A DNA stretch of 64,000 bases. Source: Azospirillum oleiclasticum (GTDB lineage Bacteria; Pseudomonadota; Alphaproteobacteria; Azospirillales; Azospirillaceae). The stretch spans positions 186,001-250,000 of the forward strand of contig NZ_JABFFR010000009.1 in assembly GCF_013423485.1 (NCBI RefSeq), read 5' to 3'. The notes under the pieces are model-generated. The model made no database searches and had not been told where the DNA came from. It saw only the letters and a program-made list of their open reading frames with translations. A program made the position numbers and the translations under genes. Numbering within the stretch: position 1 is the stretch's first letter; each line of letters starts with the position of its first letter. Of this stretch, positions 8,268-16,013 are shown piece by piece.

Positions 8268-9488
8268 TCAGATGGTTCGGAATACCAGCACTGCGTTGAG
8301 CCCGCCGAAGGCGAAGGAGTTGGACATGGCCGCCGCCACGGGAACACGGCGCGCCTCGTTCGGCACCACGTCCAGGTCGCAGGCGGGGTCCGGCCCGGTG
8401 AAGTTGATGGTGGGCGGGATCGTGCCATGCCGCAGCGCCAGCACCGTCGCCGCCGCCTCCAGCGCCCCGGCGGCCCCCAGCGCGTGACCCAGCATGGACT
8501 TGCTGGACGACACCATCAGCCGGTCGGCGTGGACGCCGAAGACCGACCGGATCGCGGTGGTTTCCGTCGCGTCGTTGGCGGTGGTGCCGGTGCCGTGGGC
8601 GTTGACGTAGCCCACCTCCTCCGCCGCCATCCGGGCGTCGGCCAGCGCCGCGCGCATGGCCCGGGCGGCCCCGGCGGCGTCCGGGGCCGTGATGTCCTTC
8701 GCGTCCGCCGACATGCCGAAGCCGGCCAGCTCCGCCAGGATCGCCGCGCCGCGGGCCTGCGCGTGCTCAAGCGCCTCCAGCACCAGCACGGCGGCTCCCT
8801 CCCCCAGCACCAGCCCGTTGCGATCGCGGGAGAAGGGGCGGCAGCCGTCCGGGCTGGCGACGCGCAGCGCCTCCCACCCCTTGAGCGCGCCGACGGTCAG
8901 GCTCGCCTCCGCCCCGCCGGTGACGGCGATGTCGGCCAGCCCGCCGCGGATCAGCCCGGCCGCCATGCCGATGGCGTGCCCGGCCGAGGCGCAGGCGCTG
9001 GCCGTCGTGAAGGCCGGGCCGGTCAGGCCGAGATCCATGGAGACGTGCGAGGTCGGGGCGCTGACCATCAGCTTCGGAATGGTGAAGGGGTGGAGCCGCG
9101 ACGCGCCTTCCGCGTAAAGCCGGTGGAAGCCCTCGTCCAGCGTGGTGATGCCGCCGACACCGGTGCCGAGCACGGTCGCCGTCCGCTCCCCCGCCCCGCC
9201 GGCGAAGTCGATGCCGGAGGCCACCGCCGCCTCCCGCGCGGCCACCACAGCCATGGCGCTGACCCGGTCGTAGAGGGAGAGCTTGCGCGCGTCGATGTGG
9301 GCGGCCGCATCGAAGCCCGGCACCTGGGCGGCGATGCGGAGGGACAGGCGGTCGGTGGGCACCAGCGTCAACGGCCCGATCCCGCAGCGCCCGGCGAACA
9401 GCGCCTCGCGGAAGGCCGGCAGCCCGATGCCGATGGGCGACAGGACGCCCAGGCCGGTGACGACGACGCGCCTCACGCCGCCCTTCAC
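8268..9488 (-). CDS. Beta-ketoacyl-ACP synthase (FabF/KAS II type)
   Basis: A 406-residue condensing enzyme. It joins malonyl-ACP to an acyl-ACP in fatty acid or related chain elongation. The catalytic triad is complete: Cys in TASACASAG, first His in NAHGTGTTAND, second His in SMLGHALGAAG. It also has the N-terminal VVVTGLGVLSPIG. Translation begins at GTG 9488, overlapping the ACP stop codon (GTGA), so the two are translationally coupled. Being in an operon with a dedicated ACP and an LpxD-like acyltransferase, it probably makes or extends a special acyl chain rather than serving bulk fatty acid synthesis. The product is unknown. Confidence 0.87.
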   Translation of the reverse strand: MKGGVRRVVVTGLGVLSPIGIGLPAFREALFAGRCGIGPLTLVPTDRLSLRIAAQVPGFDAAAHIDARKLSLYDRVSAMAVVAAREAAVASGIDFAGGAGERTATVLGTGVGGITTLDEGFHRLYAEGASRLHPFTIPKLMVSAPTSHVSMDLGLTGPAFTTASACASAGHAIGMAAGLIRGGLADIAVTGGAEASLTVGALKGWEALRVASPDGCRPFSRDRNGLVLGEGAAVLVLEALEHAQARGAAILAELAGFGMSADAKDITAPDAAGAARAMRAALADARMAAEEVGYVNAHGTGTTANDATETTAIRSVFGVHADRLMVSSSKSMLGHALGAAGALEAAATVLALRHGTIPPTINFTGPDPACDLDVVPNEARRVPVAAAMSNSFAFGGLNAVLVFRTI

Positions 9489-9745
9489 GCCGAGGCCGGC
9501 TTCGCCGCCACCACCGCCCGCACGGCCTCCAGAACGTCGCCGACCGTCACGAACTCCGTGCGGGCGTCGTTGGGGTTGAAGGGGATCTCGACGCCCAGCC
9601 GGTCCTCGATGGCGAAGACGATCTCGATCACGTCGAGCGAGGCGATGCCGAGGTCGGCCAACTTGGCGTCGGGGGTCAGGGCGGCGCGCTCGACCCGGCC
9701 CTTCTCGGCCATGATGGCCAGAACATCCTCGGCGGCATCGGTCAT
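9485..9745 (-). CDS. Dedicated acyl carrier protein
   Basis: An 86-residue ACP-fold protein: helix 1 ([12 protein letters not shown]), then [27 protein letters not shown] and the C-terminal helix. The serine of ASLDVIE should carry 4'-phosphopantetheine. The usual DSL signature is ASL here, so the Asp before the serine is replaced by Ala, which is unlike housekeeping AcpP. Its ATG overlaps the stop of the LpxD-like gene (ATGA) and its own stop overlaps the ketosynthase start. The three genes therefore form a tight operon. It probably ferries a specialised acyl chain between the ketosynthase and the acyltransferase. Confidence 0.87.
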   Translation of the reverse strand: MTDAAEDVLAIMAEKGRVERAALTPDAKLADLGIASLDVIEIVFAIEDRLGVEIPFNPNDARTEFVTVGDVLEAVRAVVAAKPASA

Positions 9746-10857
9746 CGGTCGGTCTCCGGCGGCGGATCGACGGACAGGGTAGCGCGGCCTTCGAGCGACA
9801 ACAGCCGGCTCTTAAGCTCTGCCACGTCCGCGAACACCCTCTTCAGCCGGCCGACATACTTGAAATTCTCGAAGGCGCGCTTCTTCGGTATGGCCGGCGT
9901 GCCGAGATAGACGGAGAAGGGCGGCACGTCGGTGCCGACCCCGGAACAGGCCGCGATCACCGAATCATGCCCGATGGTGATGTGGTCGGCCACACCCACC
10001 TTGCCCGCCATCACCACCCGGTCGCCGACCTTGGTGCTGCCGGCGATGCCGACCTGTCCGCAGAGCATGCAGTTGCTGCCGACCTCGACGTTGTGACCGA
10101 TCTGGACCTGGTTGTCGATCTTGGTGCCGGAGCCGATGCGGGTGGCGGTGACGGTGCCGCGGTCGATGCAGGCGCCGGCACCGATCTCCACCTCGTCGCC
10201 GCAGATCACCGTGCCGATGGAGTTGACGCGGCGGATCAACAGGTTGGTGGCGCCGACCTTGCCGGTGGCCTTGGCCGTCTCCACGCTGCCCGGCTCCGGC
10301 GTCACGAAGCTGAAGCCATCGTTGCCAACCGCGGCGTTGGGGTGGACGATGCAGCGCCGGCCCAGCTCCACCCGCTCGCCGATGCGGGCACCGGGGTGGA
10401 TCAGCGTGTCGTCGCCGACGCGCGCGTCGGCACCGACCATGGCGTGCGGCAAAACGACCACGCGGTCGCCCAGCACCGCCTTCGGCCCGATGTAGGCGAA
10501 AGGCGCCACCGACACCCCCTCGCCCAGCACCGCGTCGGGCGCCACGAAGGCCAGCGGGTGGACGCCCGGCTCCCGGTGCACCGGCTTCTCGAACAGGTCG
10601 AGCAGCCCGGCCATGGCGTAGCGCGGGCGCTTGACCACGATCCAGCCCTGGAGCGTGTCGGGGACCGGCACGCCGTCCGCGACCACGGCGGCGCGGGCCG
10701 GCGAATCCGGCAGCAGCACCAGCAGGTCCTTGTCCATGGCGAGCGCCAGATCGCCCGGCCCCGTCGCCTCGGACGGGTGGACGGCGCGGGTGATCTCCAG
10801 CGAGCCGTCACCTTCCAGACGGGCGTCGAGGGCGGCGGCGATGTCGGCAAGCTTCAT
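9742..10857 (-). CDS. lpxD: LpxD-like UDP-3-O-acylglucosamine N-acyltransferase
   Basis: A 371-residue protein with the LpxD layout: an N-terminal uridine-binding domain (about 1-100), a left-handed beta-helix of hexapeptide repeats (about 105-310) and a C-terminal helix with [12 protein letters not shown]. The catalytic region QIGHNVEVG carries the expected His. ATG 10857 ([17 protein letters not shown]) is the natural LpxD start; an upstream in-frame start would add 16 unlike residues. In proteobacteria lpxD normally sits between bamA/skp and fabZ. Here it heads an operon with its own ACP and ketosynthase, so it may be a second copy for a variant acyl chain or an amino-sugar other than the lipid A precursor. 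The symbol denotes the family. Confidence 0.8.
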   Translation of the reverse strand: MKLADIAAALDARLEGDGSLEITRAVHPSEATGPGDLALAMDKDLLVLLPDSPARAAVVADGVPVPDTLQGWIVVKRPRYAMAGLLDLFEKPVHREPGVHPLAFVAPDAVLGEGVSVAPFAYIGPKAVLGDRVVVLPHAMVGADARVGDDTLIHPGARIGERVELGRRCIVHPNAAVGNDGFSFVTPEPGSVETAKATGKVGATNLLIRRVNSIGTVICGDEVEIGAGACIDRGTVTATRIGSGTKIDNQVQIGHNVEVGSNCMLCGQVGIAGSTKVGDRVVMAGKVGVADHITIGHDSVIAACSGVGTDVPPFSVYLGTPAIPKKRAFENFKYVGRLKRVFADVAELKSRLLSLEGRATLSVDPPPETDR

Positions 10858-10926
10858 GGCGAAAACCGGGTCTGTCGTCGAAAGAGCCGCGACCCTAGCA
10901 CGCAAGCCCGCCGGGACGGGAGAGGG

Positions 10927-11352
10927 TCAGGCGCCGCGCCAGGGGTCCAGAAGCGGAATGCCGAACACTTCGAAATCCCGCAGGTTGCGGGTCGCAACGG
11001 CCATGCCGTGCTTGCGGGCGACGGCGGCGATCTGGGCATCGCCCATCTGGGAAGGACGGCCTTGTGCGAGTGCACCCGCGATCAGACGTCCATACAGGCG
11101 CGCCGCCGCCGTGTCGAAGGGCAGGATGCGGTTCGCAAAATCCACCGCGATCAGGCGATCGAGCCAAGTCTCGAACGCGCTTCGACGGGCTCCCGCCTGC
11201 ATCCGTTCGATGCCGTCCGCGATCTCGCCGACGACGGTGGCCGTGATGTAGAGGCTGTCGGCAGACTGTGCCGTCATCCATTCACGGACGCGCGGATCAG
11301 GCACTAACCGGGTCGGCTCCGACACCACGCATGTGTCGAGGATGATGGCCAT
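10927..11352 (-). CDS. vapC: VapC-type PIN-domain toxin
   Basis: A 141-residue PIN-domain ribonuclease, toxin of a type II toxin-antitoxin pair. Acidic metal ligands are where expected: ILDTCVVSE at residues 4-12 (Asp, Glu), GEIADGIERM in the middle and MGDAQIAAVA towards the end. ATG 11352 shares its base with the antitoxin stop codon (TGATG), so translation is coupled. It resembles the FitB/VapC subgroup. The usual targets of the family are tRNA or rRNA; no target can be read here. Confidence 0.87.
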   Translation of the reverse strand: MAIILDTCVVSEPTRLVPDPRVREWMTAQSADSLYITATVVGEIADGIERMQAGARRSAFETWLDRLIAVDFANRILPFDTAAARLYGRLIAGALAQGRPSQMGDAQIAAVARKHGMAVATRNLRDFEVFGIPLLDPWRGA

Positions 11353-11591
11353 CAGTCGAACTCCGCCGGTCGCGGGGTCTGATCGGCGCTGGACTCCAAC
11401 TCGCCCGGAAGCAGCCGCGTGTCGCATCGCGACAGGCTGTCCCACAGATCCGCCCCCGTCCGCACCGGCGTCATCGCCTCCTCCAGCACGGCGCGATGCT
11501 CCGCCTCCACCGAGCGGCCGTGGAGTGCGGCGCGTTCCTTGAGGCGGTGGATGGTCTCGTCGCTCAGGTTCCGCACGAGAAGATTCCCCAT
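11352..11591 (-). CDS. vapB: FitA/VapB-like antitoxin
   Basis: A 79-residue protein beginning MGNLLVRNLSDETIHRLKERA, a ribbon-helix-helix DNA-binding fold of the FitA/Arc kind, then GRSVEAEHRAVLEEA and a flexible acidic C-terminus that should clamp the toxin. GGAGG stands eight bases before the ATG. It is first in the operon with the PIN toxin. A perfect palindrome upstream is the likely autoregulatory operator. Confidence 0.85.
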   Translation of the reverse strand: MGNLLVRNLSDETIHRLKERAALHGRSVEAEHRAVLEEAMTPVRTGADLWDSLSRCDTRLLPGELESSADQTPRPAEFD

Positions 11592-11613
11592 GGGCCACCT
11601 CCATAGCCGAATA

Positions 11614-11631
11614 TGCTATCGCACGATAGCA
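11614..11631 (-). promoter_or_regulatory. Palindromic operator candidate for vapBC
   Basis: TGCTATCG, CA, CGATAGCA: a perfect 8+8 palindrome centred about 31 bases before the antitoxin start, in the only promoter-sized gap for the operon. Ribbon-helix-helix antitoxins of this type bind such inverted repeats to repress their own promoter. Binding is inferred. Confidence 0.65.
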
Positions 11632-11648
11632 CAGCCGCCCCCGCCCCG

Positions 11649-12476
11649 TCACTCCCCCGTCTGAAGCAAGGCCCCGCGCACGCGGGCCTGGCGGAAGGCG
11701 AACAGGAAGGTGGCGACGCCGGCCGCCATGTAGAGGCCGTTCAGCGCCACCGCCCAGGCCAGCTCGCCCCAGCGGACGGCGCCGTCGAACAGCACGCCGC
11801 GCATGCCCTCGAACACATGGCTGGACGGCAGCAGGAAGGCGACCCATTGCAGCCATTCCGGCAGCACGGTCACCGGGTAGTAGACGGCGCTGACCGGGGC
11901 CAGCAGGAAGACCACGATCCAGGCCAGCCCCTCCGCCCCCATGCCGTAGCGCAGGATCAGGGCGATCACCAGCAGCCCCAGCCACCAGCCCATGGCGATC
12001 AGGTTGGCGAAGAACAGCGCCAGCGGCAGCCCGAGGTCGAAGACCGAATAGCCGAAGAAGGGGATGGCGAGCAGCGCCGCCGGGACGATGCCGATCAGGG
12101 TGCGGATCAGGCTCATGGTCATGAGCGCGGTCAGCCACTCGCCGGGGCGCAGCGGGCTGACGAAGAGGTGGCCCAGGTTGCGCGACCACATCTCCTCCAG
12201 GAAGGAGACGGAAACGCCGAGCTGACCGCGGAACAGCACGTCCCACAGCAGCACCGCGGCGATCAGCACGCCCGCCCCCTGCGCCACCCAGGCGCTGTTG
12301 GCGGCCATGAACTGGTTGATGTAGCCCCACAGGATCATCTGCATGGTCGGCCAGTAGGCCAGCTCCAGGATGCGCGGCCAGGATCCACGCAGCAGGTACC
12401 AGTAGCGCAGCACCATCGCGCCGATGCGGCGCGGGCTGGGCGCCGGGAAGACGGTCGGCGGGTCACTCGGCGGCAT
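11649..12476 (-). CDS. ABC-2 type transporter permease
   Basis: About 275 residues with six membrane segments and an ABC-2 membrane-domain layout. Features are the MWSRNLGHLFVSPLRPGEWL cytoplasmic loop typical of polysaccharide/drug ABC-2 exporters, and VYYPVTVLPEWLQWVAFLLPSSHVFEG near the C-terminus. ATG 12476 lies inside the 3' end of the ATPase gene (14-base overlap), so the two are coupled. Together they form a two-gene exporter. The cargo is unknown; the divergent neighbours are regB-regA. Confidence 0.85.
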   Translation of the reverse strand: MPPSDPPTVFPAPSPRRIGAMVLRYWYLLRGSWPRILELAYWPTMQMILWGYINQFMAANSAWVAQGAGVLIAAVLLWDVLFRGQLGVSVSFLEEMWSRNLGHLFVSPLRPGEWLTALMTMSLIRTLIGIVPAALLAIPFFGYSVFDLGLPLALFFANLIAMGWWLGLLVIALILRYGMGAEGLAWIVVFLLAPVSAVYYPVTVLPEWLQWVAFLLPSSHVFEGMRGVLFDGAVRWGELAWAVALNGLYMAAGVATFLFAFRQARVRGALLQTGE

Positions 12477-13218
12477 TGGCCAGCCCCTCCCGCCGGTCCC
12501 GCGCGATGTCGAGGAACACGTCCTCCATGCTGTCGCGCCCGTATTTCTCCAGCAGTTCGGCGGGTGTGCCGCGGTCCACGATGTGCCCACGGCGCATCAT
12601 CAGCACGCGGTCGCACAGCCGCTCCACCTCCGGCATGTTGTGCGACGCCAGCAGCACCGTGGCGCCGCTCGCCCGCCGGTAAGCCTCCAGATAGCTGCGC
12701 AGGCGGTCGGCGGTGTCGGGGTCGAGCGAGGCGGTCGGCTCGTCCAGCAGAAGCACCTGCGGGCGGTTGAGCAGCGCCTTGGCGAGCGCCACCCGCGTCT
12801 TCTGCCCGGCCGACAGGCTGCCCGCCGGCCGGTCGAGGAAGGCCGTCAGATCCAGCTCCTCCGCCAGCTCCTCCACCCGCCGGCGCACCCCGGCCACGCC
12901 ATAGAGATGGGCGTAGACGACGAGGTTCTCCTTCACCGTCAGCCGGTGCGGCAGCTCCACATAGGGGGAGGAGAAGTTCATCCGCGGCAGCACCGCGTGA
13001 CGGTTCCGCGCCATATCGACGCCCAGCACCCGGATGCTCCCCTCCGTGGGCAGCAGCAGGCCCAGGAGCATGGAGATGGTGGTGGTCTTGCCGGCGCCGT
13101 TGCCGCCCAGGAGCCCGGTGACCGAGCCGCGCGGCACGGCGAAGTCGATGGCGTCCACGGCGGTCACGGCCCCGAAGCGCTTGGTCAGCCGGACGGCCTT
13201 GATCGCATCCTCGGTCAT
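12463..13218 (-). CDS. ABC-2 type transporter ATP-binding protein
   Basis: A 251-residue ABC ATPase. Walker A is GGNGAGKTT (about residues 39-47), the signature is LSAGQKTRVALAKA, Walker B is VLLLDEPTASLD, and the switch His is in LASHNMPEVERLCDR. ATG 13218 (MTEDAIKAVRLTKRFGAV) is the natural start; the open frame upstream has no family similarity. It is divergent from regB with 81 bases between the starts, so both promoters share that short region. Confidence 0.88.
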   Translation of the reverse strand: MTEDAIKAVRLTKRFGAVTAVDAIDFAVPRGSVTGLLGGNGAGKTTTISMLLGLLLPTEGSIRVLGVDMARNRHAVLPRMNFSSPYVELPHRLTVKENLVVYAHLYGVAGVRRRVEELAEELDLTAFLDRPAGSLSAGQKTRVALAKALLNRPQVLLLDEPTASLDPDTADRLRSYLEAYRRASGATVLLASHNMPEVERLCDRVLMMRRGHIVDRGTPAELLEKYGRDSMEDVFLDIARDRREGLANAAE

Positions 13219-13299
13219 GGGCCACAAATATGGCCGCGCGGACGCCCCACACCAGGGGGCCCGGGCCAACGACAACACCAAAACGCCGGAACGTGCCCG

Positions 13300-14616
13300 A
13301 TGACCTTCGTGCCTGCGACCATCGCGGACACCCATCCCCTGCCCTCCTCCTTCTGGACCACGGGGGACGGGCGGATCACGCTGCGCACGCTGATCCTGAT
13401 CCGCTGGGTCGGCATCATCGGCCAGCTCGCCACGGTGGCCGTCGTGCACGGGCTGCTCGGTTTCGCCCTACCGCTGGGGCCGGTGCTGGCGGCGGTCGGC
13501 GCCTCGGTGCTGCTCAACATCGTGGCGATGGCGCAGCGCGGCGGCCGGATGCGGCTGGCCGACCGCGACGCCGCGCTGTATCTCGGCTACGACCTGTTGC
13601 AGCTCACCCTGCTGCTCTACCTGACGGGTGGTCTGGCGAACCCCTTCTCCATCCTGCTGCTGGCGCCGATGACGGTGGGTGCCGCCATCCTGTCGCGTTA
13701 CAGCGTGGTGCTGCTGACCGGACTCAACCTCGTCTGCCTGACGGTGCTGGCGCTCTGGCACTTCCCGCTGCCCTGGCCGGACCCGATGCCGGCTGTGGCG
13801 CCGCTCTACGCCTTCGGCATCTGGCTGGCGCTGACGGTGTCGGCGGTCTTCATCTCCGGCTACGTGTTCCGGGTGGCGGAGGAGGCCCGGCGCTTCGCCG
13901 CCGCGCTGTCGGCCTCGCAGGTGGCCCTGGCGCGGGAGCAGCGGCTGGGTGCCCTGGGTGCCCTCGCCGCGGCCGCCGCGCACGAGCTGGGCTCGCCGCT
14001 CGGCACCATCGCTGTGGTCGCCAAGGAGCTGGCGCGCGACCTGCCGGGCGACAGCCCCTATGGCGAGGATGTGGCCCTGCTGATCAGCCAGGTCGGGCGC
14101 TGCCGCGAGATCCTGGCCGAGCTGGCCCGCAAGCCGGAGGCGGACGGCGGCGACCCGTTCGAGCGGCTGCCGCTGACGGCGCTGATCGACGCCGCCGGCG
14201 CGCCCCACCGGTTGGGCACCGTGGACTTCGTGGTGCAGCCGCCGGCGGATGCCCGGACGGAGGAGCCGATCGTCCGCCGCAGCCCGGAGATCATCCACGG
14301 CCTCGGCAACTTCATCCAGAATGCCCACCAGTTCGCCGGCCGCCGCGTGACCGTCGCCGCGAGCTGGGACGAGCGGTCGGCGACGGTGGCGGTGATGGAC
14401 GACGGCCCGGGATTCCCGCCCCATCTCTTGAGCCGCATCGGCGAACCCTATCTGTCCTCGCGCGCCGACCGCTCCGGCCACATGGGATTGGGCATCTTCA
14501 TTGCCCAGACGCTTCTCGAGAAGACCGGCGCCACGGTTGCGTACAGCAATAACCGTAGCGGTGGCGCGCGAGTTGTCGTACGCTGGGAACGATCCTGGCT
14601 AGAACCAAAGGACTAG
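13300..14616 (+). CDS. regB: Redox sensor histidine kinase RegB/ActS/PrrB
   Basis: A 438-residue kinase with six N-terminal membrane helices, a dimerisation/phospho-acceptor region and a HATPase domain. Two family hallmarks are present: the quinone-site heptapeptide GGLANPF (residues 110-116) and the H-box AAAHELGSPLGTI with His 228. Cys 268 in VGRCREIL matches the conserved redox-active cysteine of RegB (Cys265 in Rhodobacter capsulatus). ATG 13300 was chosen by homologous N-terminal length. In this family oxidised quinone or a disulfide lowers kinase activity, so RegA is phosphorylated under reducing conditions. regA follows directly. Confidence 0.92.
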   Translation: MTFVPATIADTHPLPSSFWTTGDGRITLRTLILIRWVGIIGQLATVAVVHGLLGFALPLGPVLAAVGASVLLNIVAMAQRGGRMRLADRDAALYLGYDLLQLTLLLYLTGGLANPFSILLLAPMTVGAAILSRYSVVLLTGLNLVCLTVLALWHFPLPWPDPMPAVAPLYAFGIWLALTVSAVFISGYVFRVAEEARRFAAALSASQVALAREQRLGALGALAAAAAHELGSPLGTIAVVAKELARDLPGDSPYGEDVALLISQVGRCREILAELARKPEADGGDPFERLPLTALIDAAGAPHRLGTVDFVVQPPADARTEEPIVRRSPEIIHGLGNFIQNAHQFAGRRVTVAASWDERSATVAVMDDGPGFPPHLLSRIGEPYLSSRADRSGHMGLGIFIAQTLLEKTGATVAYSNNRSGGARVVVRWERSWLEPKD

Positions 14617-14630
14617 TGGTGGAATCCGTC

Positions 14631-15215
14631 ATGTCATCGGACGAGAGTCCCGCGGGCGAGGCCGCAAAGCTCACGTTCAACGGCGACGTCACCCGCAGCC
14701 TGCTCATCGTGGACGACGACGCCCCCTTCCGCACCCGCCTCGCGCGGGCCATGGAAAAGCGCGGCTTCAACGTGGTCGCGGTGGAAAGCGTGCAGTTGGG
14801 CATGGAGGTCGCGCAGGAATCGGCCCCCGCCTTCGCGGTGGTCGACCTGCGGCTTGCCGACGGCAGCGGGCTCGACGTGGTGAAGACCCTGCGCGACGCA
14901 CGCCCCGACGCGCGCATCGTCATGCTGACCGGATACGGCAACATCGCCACGGCGGTGGCCGCGGTGAAGGCCGGGGCGGTCGACTATCTGCCCAAGCCCG
15001 CCGACGCCGACGCGGTGGAATCCGCCCTGCTGGCCGACGGCCGCCCGCTGCCGGCGCCGCCGGACAACCCGATGTCCGCCGACCGCGTGCGGTGGGAGCA
15101 CATCCAGCGCGTCTTCGAGCAGTGCGACCGCAACGTCTCGGAAACCGCCCGCCGCCTGAAGATGCACCGCCGCACCCTGCAGCGCATCCTCAACAAGCAC
15201 GCGCCGCGGGGGTGA
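14631..15215 (+). CDS. regA: Redox response regulator RegA/ActR/PrrA
   Basis: About 194 residues: an N-terminal receiver domain (LLIVDDDAPF, phospho-acceptor Asp 72 in AVVDLRLADGSG, Lys in YLPKPAD) and a C-terminal Fis-type helix-turn-helix ending NVSETARRLKMHRRTLQRIL, the nearly invariant RegA DNA-binding signature. Two GTG codons at 14616 and 14619 could extend it by up to five residues; ATG 14631 is taken. RegB/RegA control photosynthesis, respiration, nitrogen fixation or denitrification genes in relatives. The senC/prrC gene often beside this pair is not here. Confidence 0.92.
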   Translation: MSSDESPAGEAAKLTFNGDVTRSLLIVDDDAPFRTRLARAMEKRGFNVVAVESVQLGMEVAQESAPAFAVVDLRLADGSGLDVVKTLRDARPDARIVMLTGYGNIATAVAAVKAGAVDYLPKPADADAVESALLADGRPLPAPPDNPMSADRVRWEHIQRVFEQCDRNVSETARRLKMHRRTLQRILNKHAPRG

Positions 15216-15248
15216 AACCCGACGGCGTTCGGGGCGGGTGTCTGCTCG

Positions 15249-16013
15249 TTACCGCCCCGGCCGAACCGCGCTGACCACCCGCACCGCGCCCTCGATCCCT
15301 TGGGCCAGCGCCCGGGCGACGCAGTCGTAGCCGGCGTCGGTGTGGTGGATGCCGTCGGGGCCGATCAGGTCGGCCATGCCGGCGCGGCGCGTCTCCACCA
15401 GCCAGCGCATCAGCCCGAAGCGGCGGAACAGGCCGATCCGCTCCTCCATCGCGATGCGCTGGAGGCGCATCGTCATCTCGTCGTGCCGGGGACGGGCCAA
15501 CACGGCGGGAGCATATTGCGTGTCCATCAGGATCACGTCGATGCCCGCCTCGCGCAGCATCTCCACACCCTCGCGGACCTCCCGGTCGACGCCCTCGTAG
15601 CTGCCGTCGCGCAGCACCGTGTTGGCCCCGGCCTGCCAGATCACCAGATCGGGAGCGAGCGCGAACACATCGTCGGAGAAGCGCGCCAGCATCTGGGCGG
15701 TGGTCTCGCCGTTGACGCCCTTGTTGAGCACCTCGACGGGCAGCCGTGGGAACAGCGTTTTCAAATGGTGGGCAAGCCGCGCGGGGTAGCTGCGCTCGGG
15801 CACGCTCGCTCCCGCACCGGCGGTGGAGGAGGAACCGATGGCGACGATCCGCAGCCGCGCGCCCTGCGCCACGGCGTCGGTGACATGCGGCAGCGGGGCC
15901 GACAAGGCTGCCGCCTCGGCGGGCGGGGCGCAATCGACACGCGGCTGAGCGGCGGCGGGTGCTGCGATCGCCAGCAGCAGCGCGGCGGCGGACAGAAGTT
16001 TGCGGAGGATCAT
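15249..16013 (-). CDS. Secreted SGNH/GDSL-type hydrolase, catalytic residues intact
   Basis: A 254-residue exported esterase-fold protein. Signal peptide: residues 1-22 (LLSAAALLLAIAAPAAA). SGNH blocks are complete: nucleophile Ser 62 in AIGSSSTAG, block II Gly in KGVNGETT, block III Asn 131 in WQAGAN, and block V Asp 220/His 223 in GPDGIHHTDAGY. It is the last gene of a three-gene operon with an OpgC-like membrane acyltransferase and a degenerate SGNH paralogue, joined by ATGA overlaps. In such company the SGNH protein most plausibly transfers or removes acyl groups on a periplasmic or surface glycan. The substrate is unknown. Confidence 0.85.
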   Translation of the reverse strand: MILRKLLSAAALLLAIAAPAAAQPRVDCAPPAEAAALSAPLPHVTDAVAQGARLRIVAIGSSSTAGAGASVPERSYPARLAHHLKTLFPRLPVEVLNKGVNGETTAQMLARFSDDVFALAPDLVIWQAGANTVLRDGSYEGVDREVREGVEMLREAGIDVILMDTQYAPAVLARPRHDEMTMRLQRIAMEERIGLFRRFGLMRWLVETRRAGMADLIGPDGIHHTDAGYDCVARALAQGIEGAVRVVSAVRPGR

